Assembly (NCBI GenBank): GCA_003290165.1
Contig: QNQO01001827.1
Coordinates: 62,001-126,000, forward strand
Direction: 5' to 3'
DNA from: Berberis thunbergii
Taxonomy: Eukaryota; Streptophyta; Magnoliopsida; Ranunculales; Berberidaceae
Length of the DNA: 64,000 nt
Shown in pieces: positions 48,201-58,273 of this stretch (position 1 is the first letter of the stretch; each line of letters opens with the position of its first letter). The notes below the pieces were generated by a model that was not told the DNA's origin, made no database searches, and saw only the letters and a program-made list of their open reading frames with translations. The position numbers were made by a program, and so were the translations under genes.

Positions 48201-50129
48201 TCCATGTAGAAAAAACCGAGTTGTAGAGTGTAAAATACTAAATCCATCTTTTGTCCCACTGCCACTGTTTTGCCTTCTGTTACCTTGAGTTGTTCCAATG
48301 CTTTTTCCTGGGCCAACGTGGAAGCATGTTCAGCAAGGAGTCCAACAATAAGGAATTGTGGAAAAATGAGTGTGTAAAAGAAAAATTAGATATATACCTT
48401 GTCACTGATTCGAATGTAAAACAATGACTTGGCTAAATGAGCTTCTCGAACTTCACTTTCACCTAAGTTTTCTTCGGCATCAGCGAGACTGTACAAGTGC
48501 AAGTATAATTTTAAGTGTACACCAAAACAAGAGTTTTACAAAACAGCAACCAAGTATAACCTATAGGCTTAACCTTTAATTTCAAACCTGCAAGCATGCC
48601 TTCAGTGAAATTGAAAAACACACTAAAAGCACTCTATATGATCCTCAATCATCTCCAACTTTAATACAGTAAACCAGTATGCAAAACAAAATCAAACGCC
48701 TAGATATCACAAAAATTTCACAAGCCATAGCTGATTTTGCATATGCCCATACCATTCTGAAAATAAAGTAGTATCATCATGCTGCCACTAGTTTCAAGAT
48801 GAACCTCATATACAAGCCAATGTGTACATAGCAGCTAAGTAGTATGCTTGAAGCCATGTGGAGTAATGGGACGAAGAACAAAGGTGGGGAAAACAGAATG
48901 GAGTCTTGAGACAAGTGGACAGGGAGTCAACAGCATATACTGAATAAAATGTGAAAAGTATGCAAAGAGTGTACACAAGCTTATGTACATATATGTTTGT
49001 ACAAGTGCAGATGCTCGTAGACAGTACAATATTCAGCCACATCCCAAAATAACTTCTACGGTATGTTTGGTTAGCCCATTTCCTTGGGAAATGGATTCCA
49101 TTTCGCTTGTTATGCAGATTTTTGCTGTTTGGTTGTCTATTTACTGATAGGAAATTGATTCTTCGTAAACTGTTTTTCCACTACTCATGGGAATCCAAGT
49201 CCAAGGGAGAGGCCTCAAATCGAATTCTCGGAATCGGTATCAATTTCCATGCCTATTTTATGTGCAACCAAACAGGCCCTTAGAGTTTTATTAAATGTCC
49301 TAACACACATTGTTGGTTCTCTTCCACCCGGTGTAAAAATTCCATTTGCATAGGCTTAACGTTATACGTCTAGTACTTTAAGACATGTTTCAAAAGTAAA
49401 CTTCAACACATCTATTAACCGAACAATAATAGGCTCAGCAAATTACACTCTTCTATGTGCATCTTTGGTAATTCTTAGTAATTAGCTTTCCGCTCCTTGA
49501 CAACTCAGCCCTCAGCCTTTTGAGGAGCGAAAACCAAATTACTATCAGACGATATCAACATTATTAGGTAAAACTACAAGACATAGTCTTTGATACTATC
49601 AATCTACGCTCCAATTCAGACGTGCGAATCACCCACAGCATTAATCTCTAATTAATGTTAGACATAAAATTGTTTCAGAAACCTAAAACTCAAAGCAGCT
49701 CCTACTAAATCACATCGAATCAAACTAGGGCACAATCAAACATAAATTTAGGGGAAAACAACTCACTTTTCGTCGAGCTTCTTGAGCTCCTCGTTATTCT
49801 TCTCACGCATCGAATCCAACACCGCCTGATCCATCTCCAAGACCGAACTAGCAGCTAGGGTTTCGTACAGCGGCGCCATGTCTGCAACCAATCGAATCGA
49901 ATCAAATCAAATCAAATCAAAGACCAGGAACAACCAAGTAAAAGCAATAGCTAGGGTTTCACGGTAACGTAGAACAATGGAGGAGATTACTACCGTCAGC
50001 TTTAACGGAGTCGAAGACCTCTTCCCTGAGACGGACCTTCTCGATGTCTGAAACGTCTGGATGCGTGAGGAGGAAGAGCTTCGTTGCCAGTACCAAGTGT
50101 GGTTGTTGTTCACCTTCTTGACTCTCCAT
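45258..50129 (-). CDS. RPN7: 26S proteasome lid subunit RPN7 (PSMD6 homologue)
   Basis: Eight exons join in frame: 50129-49994, 49881-49767, 48488-48398, 48307-48162, 48068-47849, 47765-47657, 45751-45583 and 45432-45258. They give 386 aa, the usual RPN7 length. N-terminal TPR-like helices include [38 protein letters not shown] and the block [18 protein letters not shown]. The C-terminal half is the PCI domain, which packs the lid subunits together: [35 protein letters not shown] and [18 protein letters not shown]7 is part of the lid of the 19S regulatory particle in nucleus and cytosol. No disabled residues seen. Introns 2 and 6 carry MITEs. Confidence 0.96.
46001..46482. mobile_element. hAT-like MITE in RPN7 intron 6
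   Basis: About 480 bp. The left end GGGTGGGAATAAGTGACCCG and the right end (inverted) GGGACGGCAATTGG are imperfect inverted repeats of the (TA)GGGGTGGCAA type. The flanks share ATCAA. The interior is rich in ACCCGACC/GGTTGACC words typical of these elements. Confidence 0.6.
49060..49279. mobile_element. Small MITE in RPN7 intron 2 (GTTTGGTT ends)
   Basis: 220 bp between GGTATGTTTGGTT and its inverted partner AACCAAACAGGCCC. The ends resemble the Tourist-like element at 63353-63671, but the 3-bp flanks (TAC and TTA) do not match perfectly. Confidence 0.55.
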
Positions 50130-50473
50130 TACGCTTCGTTTCAAGTTTCGATCTTTATCTCTTCTCTTCTCGTCGTCTGGGTTTTGGTACTTCTTGATTG
50201 TTGTGTGAGTGAAGAAGAAAAGATAGTCTTTAAAGAAAAAAAAGGAACGATTGTGTATCTTGTCACTAAAGAAAAGATTAATCTTCTCGAGATGTGAATT
50301 GGTAACCATGTGTTGTGTTTTGAGGGTGGGCTTTTTCTTAAGCGTACCGGTAAAGTGTTTGATATCTTGCTTATCTCGATGCAATCCTATGGTGTCTAAT
50401 AGTACCAAGCAAGATACTAGTGTACTGAGACCAATGCACTGTAGCATTACTTGGGTGGGTGTGTGCCCCCAAC

Positions 50474-50865
50474 CAAGGAATGTGATTGTGCAAAATTTTG
50501 AGATCTCGAAATTTAAGTACCAATGTCAAAAATTATATTATTTCCGAGTTAGGCTTTATTTTATGTATTTATTAGATTTATTTATTTATATTTTATTTTA
50601 TGCCCCTATCGCCAGATAGCGCCAGGGGATGTTATCTGTTTGTGTGTTTGTGTTTGATTAGTGGATTTATGAGGATTTCTAGAATGTTGGAGGGTATTGA
50701 GGCTCCCTAGCGCAGGTCTGACGGGTCTGGCCCGGCTCTTTAGACAAACTGATGTTTGAAATATCTCAAAATTTTTACTTTTTCTCTGCATACAATGAAA
50801 TGTTTCTCAAAATATTTCTTAAAATCTGAGACGAAAATAACTTCGAAAGATGAAATCACAATTTG
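50474..50865. mobile_element. hAT-like MITE (family CAAGGATTGTGATTTC), copy 3, RPN7 promoter
   Basis: 392 bp, ends CAAGGAATGTGATT and, inverted, CAAATTGTGATTTC. It is flanked by identical TGCCCCCAAC (50464-50473 and 50866-50875), which includes an 8-bp hAT-type duplication. It lies about 345 bp upstream of the RPN7 start codon. Confidence 0.82.
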
Positions 50866-50875
50866 TGCCCCCAAC

Positions 50876-51953
50876 TTCATAATGTGAAATTAATGTACCA
50901 CAACTTTTTAATAGTTAGTGGTACCCTAAGACTTACGGTCAATAATCGTCTTCCGTTTTTTAATTACCGTCCATTGGAACATGCCCCTTGTACGTGGGAG
51001 TCCCCAAGTTTCAATATATCGAAACAACCCCCGCATGCCTCATTTGCGTGTCTATTCTCAGGGTTCATAACACCCTTTCTCTTGATTCAAAGTTTGTGTG
51101 CTTTAAGTGTATGATTTTGGGCAAATGATTTTTTTTTTAAAGCTAGCGTGCTGATGGTGCATATAGAACCCAATACATGAGGGTTAAACCACCACAACAT
51201 TAACTATCCAACCAGCTACCATTGGCATTTTGAGCAAATGTTGTTATAGTTTGTTACACATGTATATTTTGATAAATTTGTCCCTCTAAAATGTGTATTG
51301 AACTTTATTTCCAAATTTTGGTGATTTTTTTGTAAATAAGCAAATACTACCCCTCGAACTCTTTGCGGCCTTGGACTATTAAAACTTCTAGCCAAGTCAG
51401 TTACAAGGAGAGGAGATGTTTTGGTGCATATTTTGGTAGATTATCTCTTTACTTTAAACATATTCTAGATTAAAGCATCGACTTTAAGAGAGAAGAATTA
51501 GAAAGAAGAAAAAGAAGAAGAAAATTAAGGAAATTAAGGGAAACATATCAAAAGCAGGGAGAAATAGAAAAAATATGTTAAATACTGAAGAGTAAGAAGA
51601 ATAAACTTTGGTTATTTTAGAATGCATTTTTTTTATCTAGATTTCGGATCCGAGACTAGAAGGGTGAACTGAAAGTTTATTAAAAGGGTATTTAAGTTTT
51701 TATATACTTATTTCTGAATAATCTAAAAATCGGTAAACTAAATATTTACTGGGGTAAAAATCTAGAAAATCCCAAATTGTTTTCTTTTGTTTTGAAAAAA
51801 AAAAAAAAAAAAACTAAGTCCAACTCCAGCCCAACTTGACTACTTCAGAAATTACAGAGTTTATGCCTCTCGTCCTCCTTTCATATTTATTCAAAGAGGG
51901 ACATGTTATATTTTTATTTTTATTTTGCCTAAATCAATCCTATTCCTGGGCTT
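50876..51953. other. Intergenic, no gene recognised
   Basis: A+T-rich with an A-run at 51796-51812. Nothing recognised. Confidence 0.5.
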
Positions 51954-52083
51954 GTCTAACTGGCGAGGAAACGCGCGAGGGAAGGGGGTGAAACCCTCCA
52001 TCCTCACACATCTCGAAGGGGATGGAGGGTTCCACCCCCTTCCCTCGCGCATTTCCTAGCTCGTTTCCTCGCCAGTTAGAATT
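51954..52083. repeat. GC-rich palindromic element, copy 3 (FAS1 gene promoter)
   Basis: Arms GGCGAGGAAACGCGCGAGGG (left, 51962) and the inverted copy at right (CCCTCGCGC to CTCGTTTCCTCGCC) form a long hairpin around 52010. It ends about 170 bp upstream of the FAS1 start codon. The right arm contains a 15-20 bp internal duplication, as in copy 1. Confidence 0.75.
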
Positions 52084-52194
52084 CCCGTTGAGAAATAGGT
52101 ACTTGTAAATTTTCAAAACACAATCCACTAATCCATGATAGATCAGGACAAGCACTTGCAAAACTAGTCCTGATTGGATACTGAATTCAATCAC

Positions 52195-52202
52195 CTTTTA
52201 AA
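52195..52202 (+). promoter_or_regulatory. Possible TATA box of the FAS1 gene
   Basis: TTTTAAATACA lies about 55 bp before the start codon at 52252, at a plausible TATA position for a short leader. Confidence 0.4.
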
Positions 52203-52251
52203 TACAAATCCCTTTCACCTTCCCCATGCACAATTCATAGCAATTGCAACA

Positions 52252-52968
52252 ATGACAGCTTCTATGTCTCTCCCCTTCTTTTTTCTTCTTCTTTCAACTT
52301 CATGTTTTCTTTCAATAACCACCACGGATGCCCAGCCTGCTGAGTTGCCTGATATAGATCACCGAGTCAACGATCTGCTGTCCAAACTTAACAGTAAGGG
52401 TTACCAGGTAATGTCCCAAGCCTTACAGTACAGCTACAGCCAGCTCCTAGTAAACATGTATCCACCATACAATACAGACGAAATCTACACCATATTAGCC
52501 CCAAGGGACAAAGATGTGAACTGGGCAATATCACCCTTTTTCATGGAGGAATCATACATGGTTCGGCGCAAGTTGGATAAAGAAGATTTGGAATCACTTC
52601 CATATGGTACCAAGATCGACACTATGCATCATAGCTATCCTCTTATGGTGACTACCATGCACAATGCAATTGACCTTAATACGTCTTCTTTGTCATCTCC
52701 CCCTATAAGTAATGTTTCTGTGGATTATGTGAAAATTGTAGAATGGTCTGTCTACGAGGACGAACTGGTTGTTGTTCATGGGATCAGTAACTGGTTGAAC
52801 GATAACTATGTGTATCTCCACCATATCAACAACACCATCGATGTCAAAATGAGCAGCAGCGGAAGAGTTCATCAAAGTTATGTCGGATTTCCTGCAGTTA
52901 TCTGCTTTCTACTTATTATTGTCTTTTTTGATGTAAATCAGTTTAGTTTTATTTTGTCTCAAAGCTAG
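52252..52968 (+). CDS. Secreted single-FAS1-domain protein
   Basis: An intronless 238-aa frame. The start MTASMSLPFFFLLLSTSCFL is a signal peptide, with a likely cut after the TTTDAQPA region. A single fasciclin-like domain follows: LNSKGYQVMSQAL, YTILAPRDKDVNW (the H1-type block), YMVRRKLDKEDLESLPYGTK and VVVHGISNWL (the H2-like block). The C-terminus (VGFPAVICFLLIIVFF then DVNQFSFILSQS) is a hydrophobic segment that could be a membrane anchor or part of a GPI signal. FAS1 proteins act at the cell surface or wall. It lacks proline-rich arabinogalactan stretches, so I do not call it an FLA. An in-frame upstream ATG at 52174 would precede the TATA-like sequence and is unlikely. Confidence 0.82.
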   Translation: MTASMSLPFFFLLLSTSCFLSITTTDAQPAELPDIDHRVNDLLSKLNSKGYQVMSQALQYSYSQLLVNMYPPYNTDEIYTILAPRDKDVNWAISPFFMEESYMVRRKLDKEDLESLPYGTKIDTMHHSYPLMVTTMHNAIDLNTSSLSSPPISNVSVDYVKIVEWSVYEDELVVVHGISNWLNDNYVYLHHINNTIDVKMSSSGRVHQSYVGFPAVICFLLIIVFFDVNQFSFILSQS

Positions 52969-53139
52969 CTAGCTAATTAGTTCAATTTGTTTTAGTGTTT
53001 TATAATGATCGATATTATAAATAGATTTGCTTTCTCCATACTGGAATTAATTTCTGTGTTAATGGATAAAACAATTAAGGGTTATTTTTGTAATTAGAAA
53101 TTAAAAAAAAATTATTACACATGAATACCTTTTACCCTT

Positions 53140-53550
53140 TCAATTTAGATTATTTAAAATCAAACTCAGTTTCTCTCAAATATTGTTAATTATAGATAAA
53201 TCTCTAACATAATGTATTTGAAGATCCTCAATTATCTATATATAAATAACTCTTACATCAAATATTTAAATTTTCCATTTTGCCCAATTTTTACAATCCA
53301 AACCAATCCCTCTTAAATATCAATAAATTATACCAAGCCTCGAGCATAATTTATTTAAAGTCTCTACAATCATCTATTATTCATAAAAATTCCCTTACAA
53401 ATTTTTATTTTCCATTTTTCGTCCATGTTTCATATTTTTACAATCAAAACTTGCCTATTTCAAACATTGACTAACTATACTTAAGTTCCTAACATCATAA
53501 TTTATTGGAAGCCTTTTAATTATTCATAAACTATATATAGACCTTAAAAT
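53140..53550. repeat. Diverged tandem repeat, unit about 145 bp
   Basis: Blocks AAATCAAACTCAG, ACAATCCAAACCAATCC and ACAATCAAAACTTGCC start near 53156, 53292 and 53441. Each is followed by similar TTTAAATAT/CTAACATAAT words, giving about three decayed units of a 140-150 bp A+T-rich repeat downstream of the FAS1 gene. Confidence 0.55.
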
Positions 53551-53767
53551 TATAAATAATTATTTTGTTTGAAAATATAATAATAATTTTTACTTATTAT
53601 TAAATTATTGTAATAAAATAAAGGGTTATTTTCAATTTAGCCCACATTTATGTCTATTCATGTTTGACCTTCATTTGTTGTTCTTATATTCCAATTTAAC
53701 ACCCGTGATTGTTTGTTTAAGTTTAATAATATTGACTAACAAACTCCATCTTTTTTTGAAATGACAA

Positions 53768-53781
53768 ATTTACGCCTACTT
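53768..53781. repeat. LINE target site duplication (left)
   Basis: ATTTACGCCTACTT, identical to 60605-60618. It directly precedes the T-run that is the LINE poly(A) tail. Confidence 0.93.
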
Positions 53782-54019
53782 TTTTTTTTTTTTTAAATTA
53801 ACCTCCAGTGGGGAGGGGCAACTATGGAATGTCAGACCTTAATTACTGATCAAAAATTTGACTTACAAAAGCTATGGGGGTACATTACGACGTTACCCGT
53901 ATGAGAAACCAAAGCAAAAGCTAAAAGCAATGAAAAAAAACCAATACTAAACTAAAAGCATTTAACTGAAATCAGCTCACTGACTGTGCTTAGCAATCCG
54001 AAAAACGCCAGCAATCTCT

Positions 54020-54135
54020 CAGCCATAAAGCACGCAGCAGCAGCGATTCAGCGTATGGCAGCAATGCGTAGCAGCCAACAGCAGCAGCAAGAACAGCAAC
54101 TCAGCGCAGCAGCGGCACCAGCGACGCAGCAGCAT
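54020..54135. repeat. CAG-rich low-complexity tract near LINE 3' end
   Basis: Imperfect CAG/GCAGCA repeats. On the LINE strand they fall after RNase H, in its 3' UTR. No coding role seen. Confidence 0.6.
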
Positions 54136-54327
54136 CGCAGAATAGAGCAACTCTGTTTTGCAACAGAGTGCTCTGCCTAAACAGCTGCCCCTGTTTAGCT
54201 GTGTCGCAACCGCGATTTCGCAGCATCATCCAGGCCGCATACCGTCCCAAGACAACACTCAGCATCAGACCACGCACCAGATTTCCAAACTGCCAGAACT
54301 GAGTTGCCTGCAATCCAGCCCACAACG

Positions 54328-57300
54328 TTAATCGCAGAAAAGTGGGCAGATTTGCCAATCCCATACGAGTCCGCAGCGACATCCTTGAAATCTCCTCTGC
54401 ACAATATAGCGACGCCTAGTTTTCCTCATGGCGTATGTAAGCCGTGTGACTACGGTCAAGCAGTAATAAACCTGCCACTCTCCTAGGAAAATCATGAGCA
54501 TAAAAAAAACAGTCTTATGCTCTCGATGGGCTCTAGTTGCTAATGCGTCCGCCACCGCATTGGCCTCTCTATAAATATGGGAGCAATTAACCGTCAATTG
54601 CTCCACCAGCTGCTTGATTTCTTTTAAAATATTATCTAAATGCCACGGTATTTTAAAAATACCATTAAACCATCCACAAACAATTTCCGAGTCCGTCTGA
54701 ACTAGCACCTGCTTAAAACCCAATGATAGACAGAGACGGAGACCCTCGGCTAGAGCCATAATTTCCGCTTTATTATTAGAGCCCGCACCAAAAAAAATTG
54801 CTTCCCAACAACACCAAGACCCCGAGAGTCTCTTATAATCACACCTCCAGCAGCCATGTTCTTACAGGAAGAGCCATCTACATTGAGAGCAACAAAATCT
54901 GGCGGAGAGGCCGGGATGCCAAAAGACAATTCTACTAAGCTTTCTCAAAACTGGAGTCGCTGCTATCCCCAGAGCCCTTAATGGAGCCTTATGCCAACTG
55001 ACTCGCTTAGGGGTTATAAATTTGTTAGCTAACAGCAAATTACGCCGAACATTCAGAATCACAAAAGCAGGATTAGGGACAACATTATCATATACACATT
55101 TGCACCGTTGTTTCCATATTTCCCATAAAATGAACATAGGAGTGAGAAGTGATAACACACCTGTTTGGGTGCTCATTTTTGCACGCCGGAACCAAATGAT
55201 AAGGGTCGTGGAGATTTCAGCCGATTTTCTGATGTGCACATCAAAAATCAACTCAAAATGGCGCCAAACCTGCATCGCCAGTTCTCCATCCAGAAACAAG
55301 TGATTAAGAGATTCTCTTTGTGGCATGTTGCAACATCTACATCTAGAGGCCAGACTAAAACCGCATCTGTATAACTCCCCATCCACTGGAACCCCTCTAT
55401 GGAGTAATTTTCACACCAAAACTGAGATTCTAGAAGGGATAATGTCATGCCAAATCAATTTATAAAGGCCATTGACCGCCCCTTTCCTCTGAAGCAAGTC
55501 ATAGGCCGACTGAAGAGAAAAAGACTCATTTTGGTTCGGAACCCAAATACATTCATCCTCCTGAAATTCCTCGCCATATAATCTATCAGCAAAAAGTCTC
55601 CTTGCTAGATGTCTGAGCTCTGGATTAACCGATTCAAAGTTGGTTGAAATCACCTCATATATCGAAGGCCACACACCTTGATCAACCAAGGCTGTCGGTC
55701 TTCTGAAAGATGCAACCGTATTCCAATTTTCCTCAAAAAAACTGATATTTCCTTGAGCAACGCGCCAAAGTGAGTTGCTTAAAAGAAAGGATTTGCCAAG
55801 CATGAGTTCTTTGAAAAAGGGGGAAGATCCAGTTTTCACCAACTGACTATTCAAGGCCACCCCATGCACCCAGTATCTACTTCTCATGAAAATAGCCCAA
55901 AGAGAATCCGATGTAAGTAGGCGCCAAAGTGCCTTAAGGCGAAAGGCCCTCATCACCACCAGTAAATCTCTCACACCCAGACCTTTTTCGTCCTGAGGAA
56001 AACAAATATTAGACCATGAGACCCATTTTTTCTTCAGTCTTCCTTCACAATCACCCCAGAAGAAGTCAGCCAACAAACTGTTGATCCGAGATACAACTTT
56101 CATAGGAACACACATGGTACTGAGGATATAAATTGGAATCGAGCTTAGAACATGTTTAATCAACATTAAACGGCCTCCCGAAGATAGTAATTTCGCCTTC
56201 CATCCCTGAATCCGCGATTGAATTTTAGTGATCAAATCTTCAAAATCCGACTCAACACTTCGGTGGCAATAATAAATAAAAATGGAGACAAGGGGTCACC
56301 TTGCCTTAAACCCCTGGTAGATCTAAAAAAACCTTTGTAGACGCCTTGGAGCAATACTGAAAAGCCACAAGAAGTAATACAGTTGGAAATGAGATGACAA
56401 AATCTACCAGAAAAGCCGAATTTTGTAAGCACCGCCAACAAAAAATTTCATTCCATTCTGTCATAGGCTTTCTCCATGTCAATTTTCAAAATCACATTAC
56501 CGCCGAAAACCTTCCGGTTAATGTCCCTCATCAATTCCTGTGCAAGGCCAATATTCTCACCAATAAACCTTCCTTTAACAAATGCCCCCTGCTCCGGAGA
56601 GATAAGAACGGACAAAAGATCTGCCAATCTAGTACAAAGGATTTTGCTGAAAATCTTATAAATCACGTTGCATAAACTAATAGGGCGAAATTTTGAAAAG
56701 GAATCTGGATTCTCAGTTTTAGGAATCAAAGCCAAGAAATTTGCCGAAAAAGAAGCCGGCATCGCTTCTCCCTCAAAAAATTGAATAGCAGCCTCCCAAA
56801 TATCATTACTCATAATCGCCCAACAAGACTGAAAAAATCCAGCTGTAAATCCATCCGGACCCGGGGCACTATTCTTGGGGATGTCAAAAACAACCTTTTT
56901 CACTTCCTCTAGAGAAGGACGTTTGACCAAGATGTCACAGTGGTCGAAACTCACTAGTTTCGGAATACAATTCAACAACTCTGCATCTACCGTACTTGGA
57001 CCTTGGGAAGACAGCAAATTGGCAAAGAAATCAGTGGCATTAAGAAGAATCTCACCAGGGTCCGAAATAGTCCTACCACAAGGTAAATTAATCTGAGATA
57101 TAGCCCGCCGTTTTTGTTTAGACTTGGTAGAGGCGAAAAAATATTTGGTGCAGGCATCCCCCTCCTTAAATTCTTTTTCACCGGATTTTTGAATCCAATA
57201 AAGCTCCTCCTGTTTAAGAGCTAATCTGTACTCCGCATGACATCGATTTAAATTGCAACAAGCATGAATATCCCAATTGGCATCAACATTGAGACCATGA

Positions 57301-58272
57301 TTACTACCACCAGCAAAGCCTGCCAATAAAATAGTTTCTCATTGTTGCATTTCGTCCTCTAGAGCACGGATCCTGCTGAAAACATTCCCAAAAACCATCC
57401 GGTTCCATTGAATGATAGCGCGACGAATCAATTTTAGTTTGGCATCCCCTCTATCAATGGGTCTAGGGAAAGCCACATCTGTCAACCAGATTCCCTTAAC
57501 CAGATCAATAAATTCCGGGTGTGTAGTCCACATGTCCAGGAATCTAAAAGGTGCATAACCAATCCTTGGTTGAGAGGGCATGGATGCCATCAGAGGAGAA
57601 TGATCAGAGAATGTATGGTTAAGATGTTCAACTTTAGGATTATCCAGAACCGTAAGCCAAGCCGAATTGACCAAAATCCGGTCAAGTCTAGCCCAAATGC
57701 GCTCGCGTCCTCGCCTATTATTGCACCAGGTGAGACGAGGACCCCGAATAACCACAATCAGCTAAGCCACATGTGTCAATACAATCGGAGAAGTGAGTCA
57801 TGCTAGCCAGGGAAGGTGCAATTCCTCCAACTTTTTCCCCCGAGTGTAGATAGGTATTGAAGTCCCCACCGACCATCCAAGGGGAATCGGTTTGAGCCGC
57901 AAAAGTAACCATATTGGACCATAAATCTTTTCTTTCATCCACAGAGCATTTAGCATAAACAAAAGAAATGAAAAAAACTCTGGAAGAAGAATCTGTTACC
58001 TGGCAGTGAATAATCTGGTCCGACATGTCTACCACCGAGAAAACAAGGGATGTATCCCACAGAATCCAAATCTTGCCTCCAACACTGTCATTAGATGCAA
58101 AACCTCCAAGTTTAACTTTGGTCCCAATCTCCATGTATCTGCTAGCATCAATCATAGGCTCCGCAATCATAAGAATTCTGACATTGTGTTCCATAACCAA
58201 CTTTTGTAACCTCCTTCTCGTGGCCCTATTACCAACTCCGCGAGCATTCCAAAACATAAAGTTTTTAATCAT
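54328..58272 (-). pseudogene. LINE ORF2 (endonuclease, RT, RNase H), frameshifted and deleted
   Basis: The start is MIKNFMFWNARGVGN, an APE-type endonuclease, with GGDFNTYL and later SDHSPL; a 1-base frameshift near 57745 splits it. Reverse transcriptase blocks SAPGPDGF, KIDMEKAYDR (then a frameshift near 56455) and GLRQGDPLSPFLF follow. Directly after ATEVLSRILK the sequence jumps to ITKIQSRIQGWKAKLLSSGG near 56235, so the segment that should hold the FADD catalytic motif is missing. A zf-RVT block (CRCCNMPQRESLNHLFL, about 55330) and an RNase H block (VQTDSEIVCGWF, about 54690) come after. Not functional. Confidence 0.9.
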
Positions 58273-58273
58273 A

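Noticed and set aside
54020..54135. Polyglutamine protein from the CAG-rich tract
   Set aside because: The tract lies in the 3' UTR of the LINE and the open frame is short with no family match.
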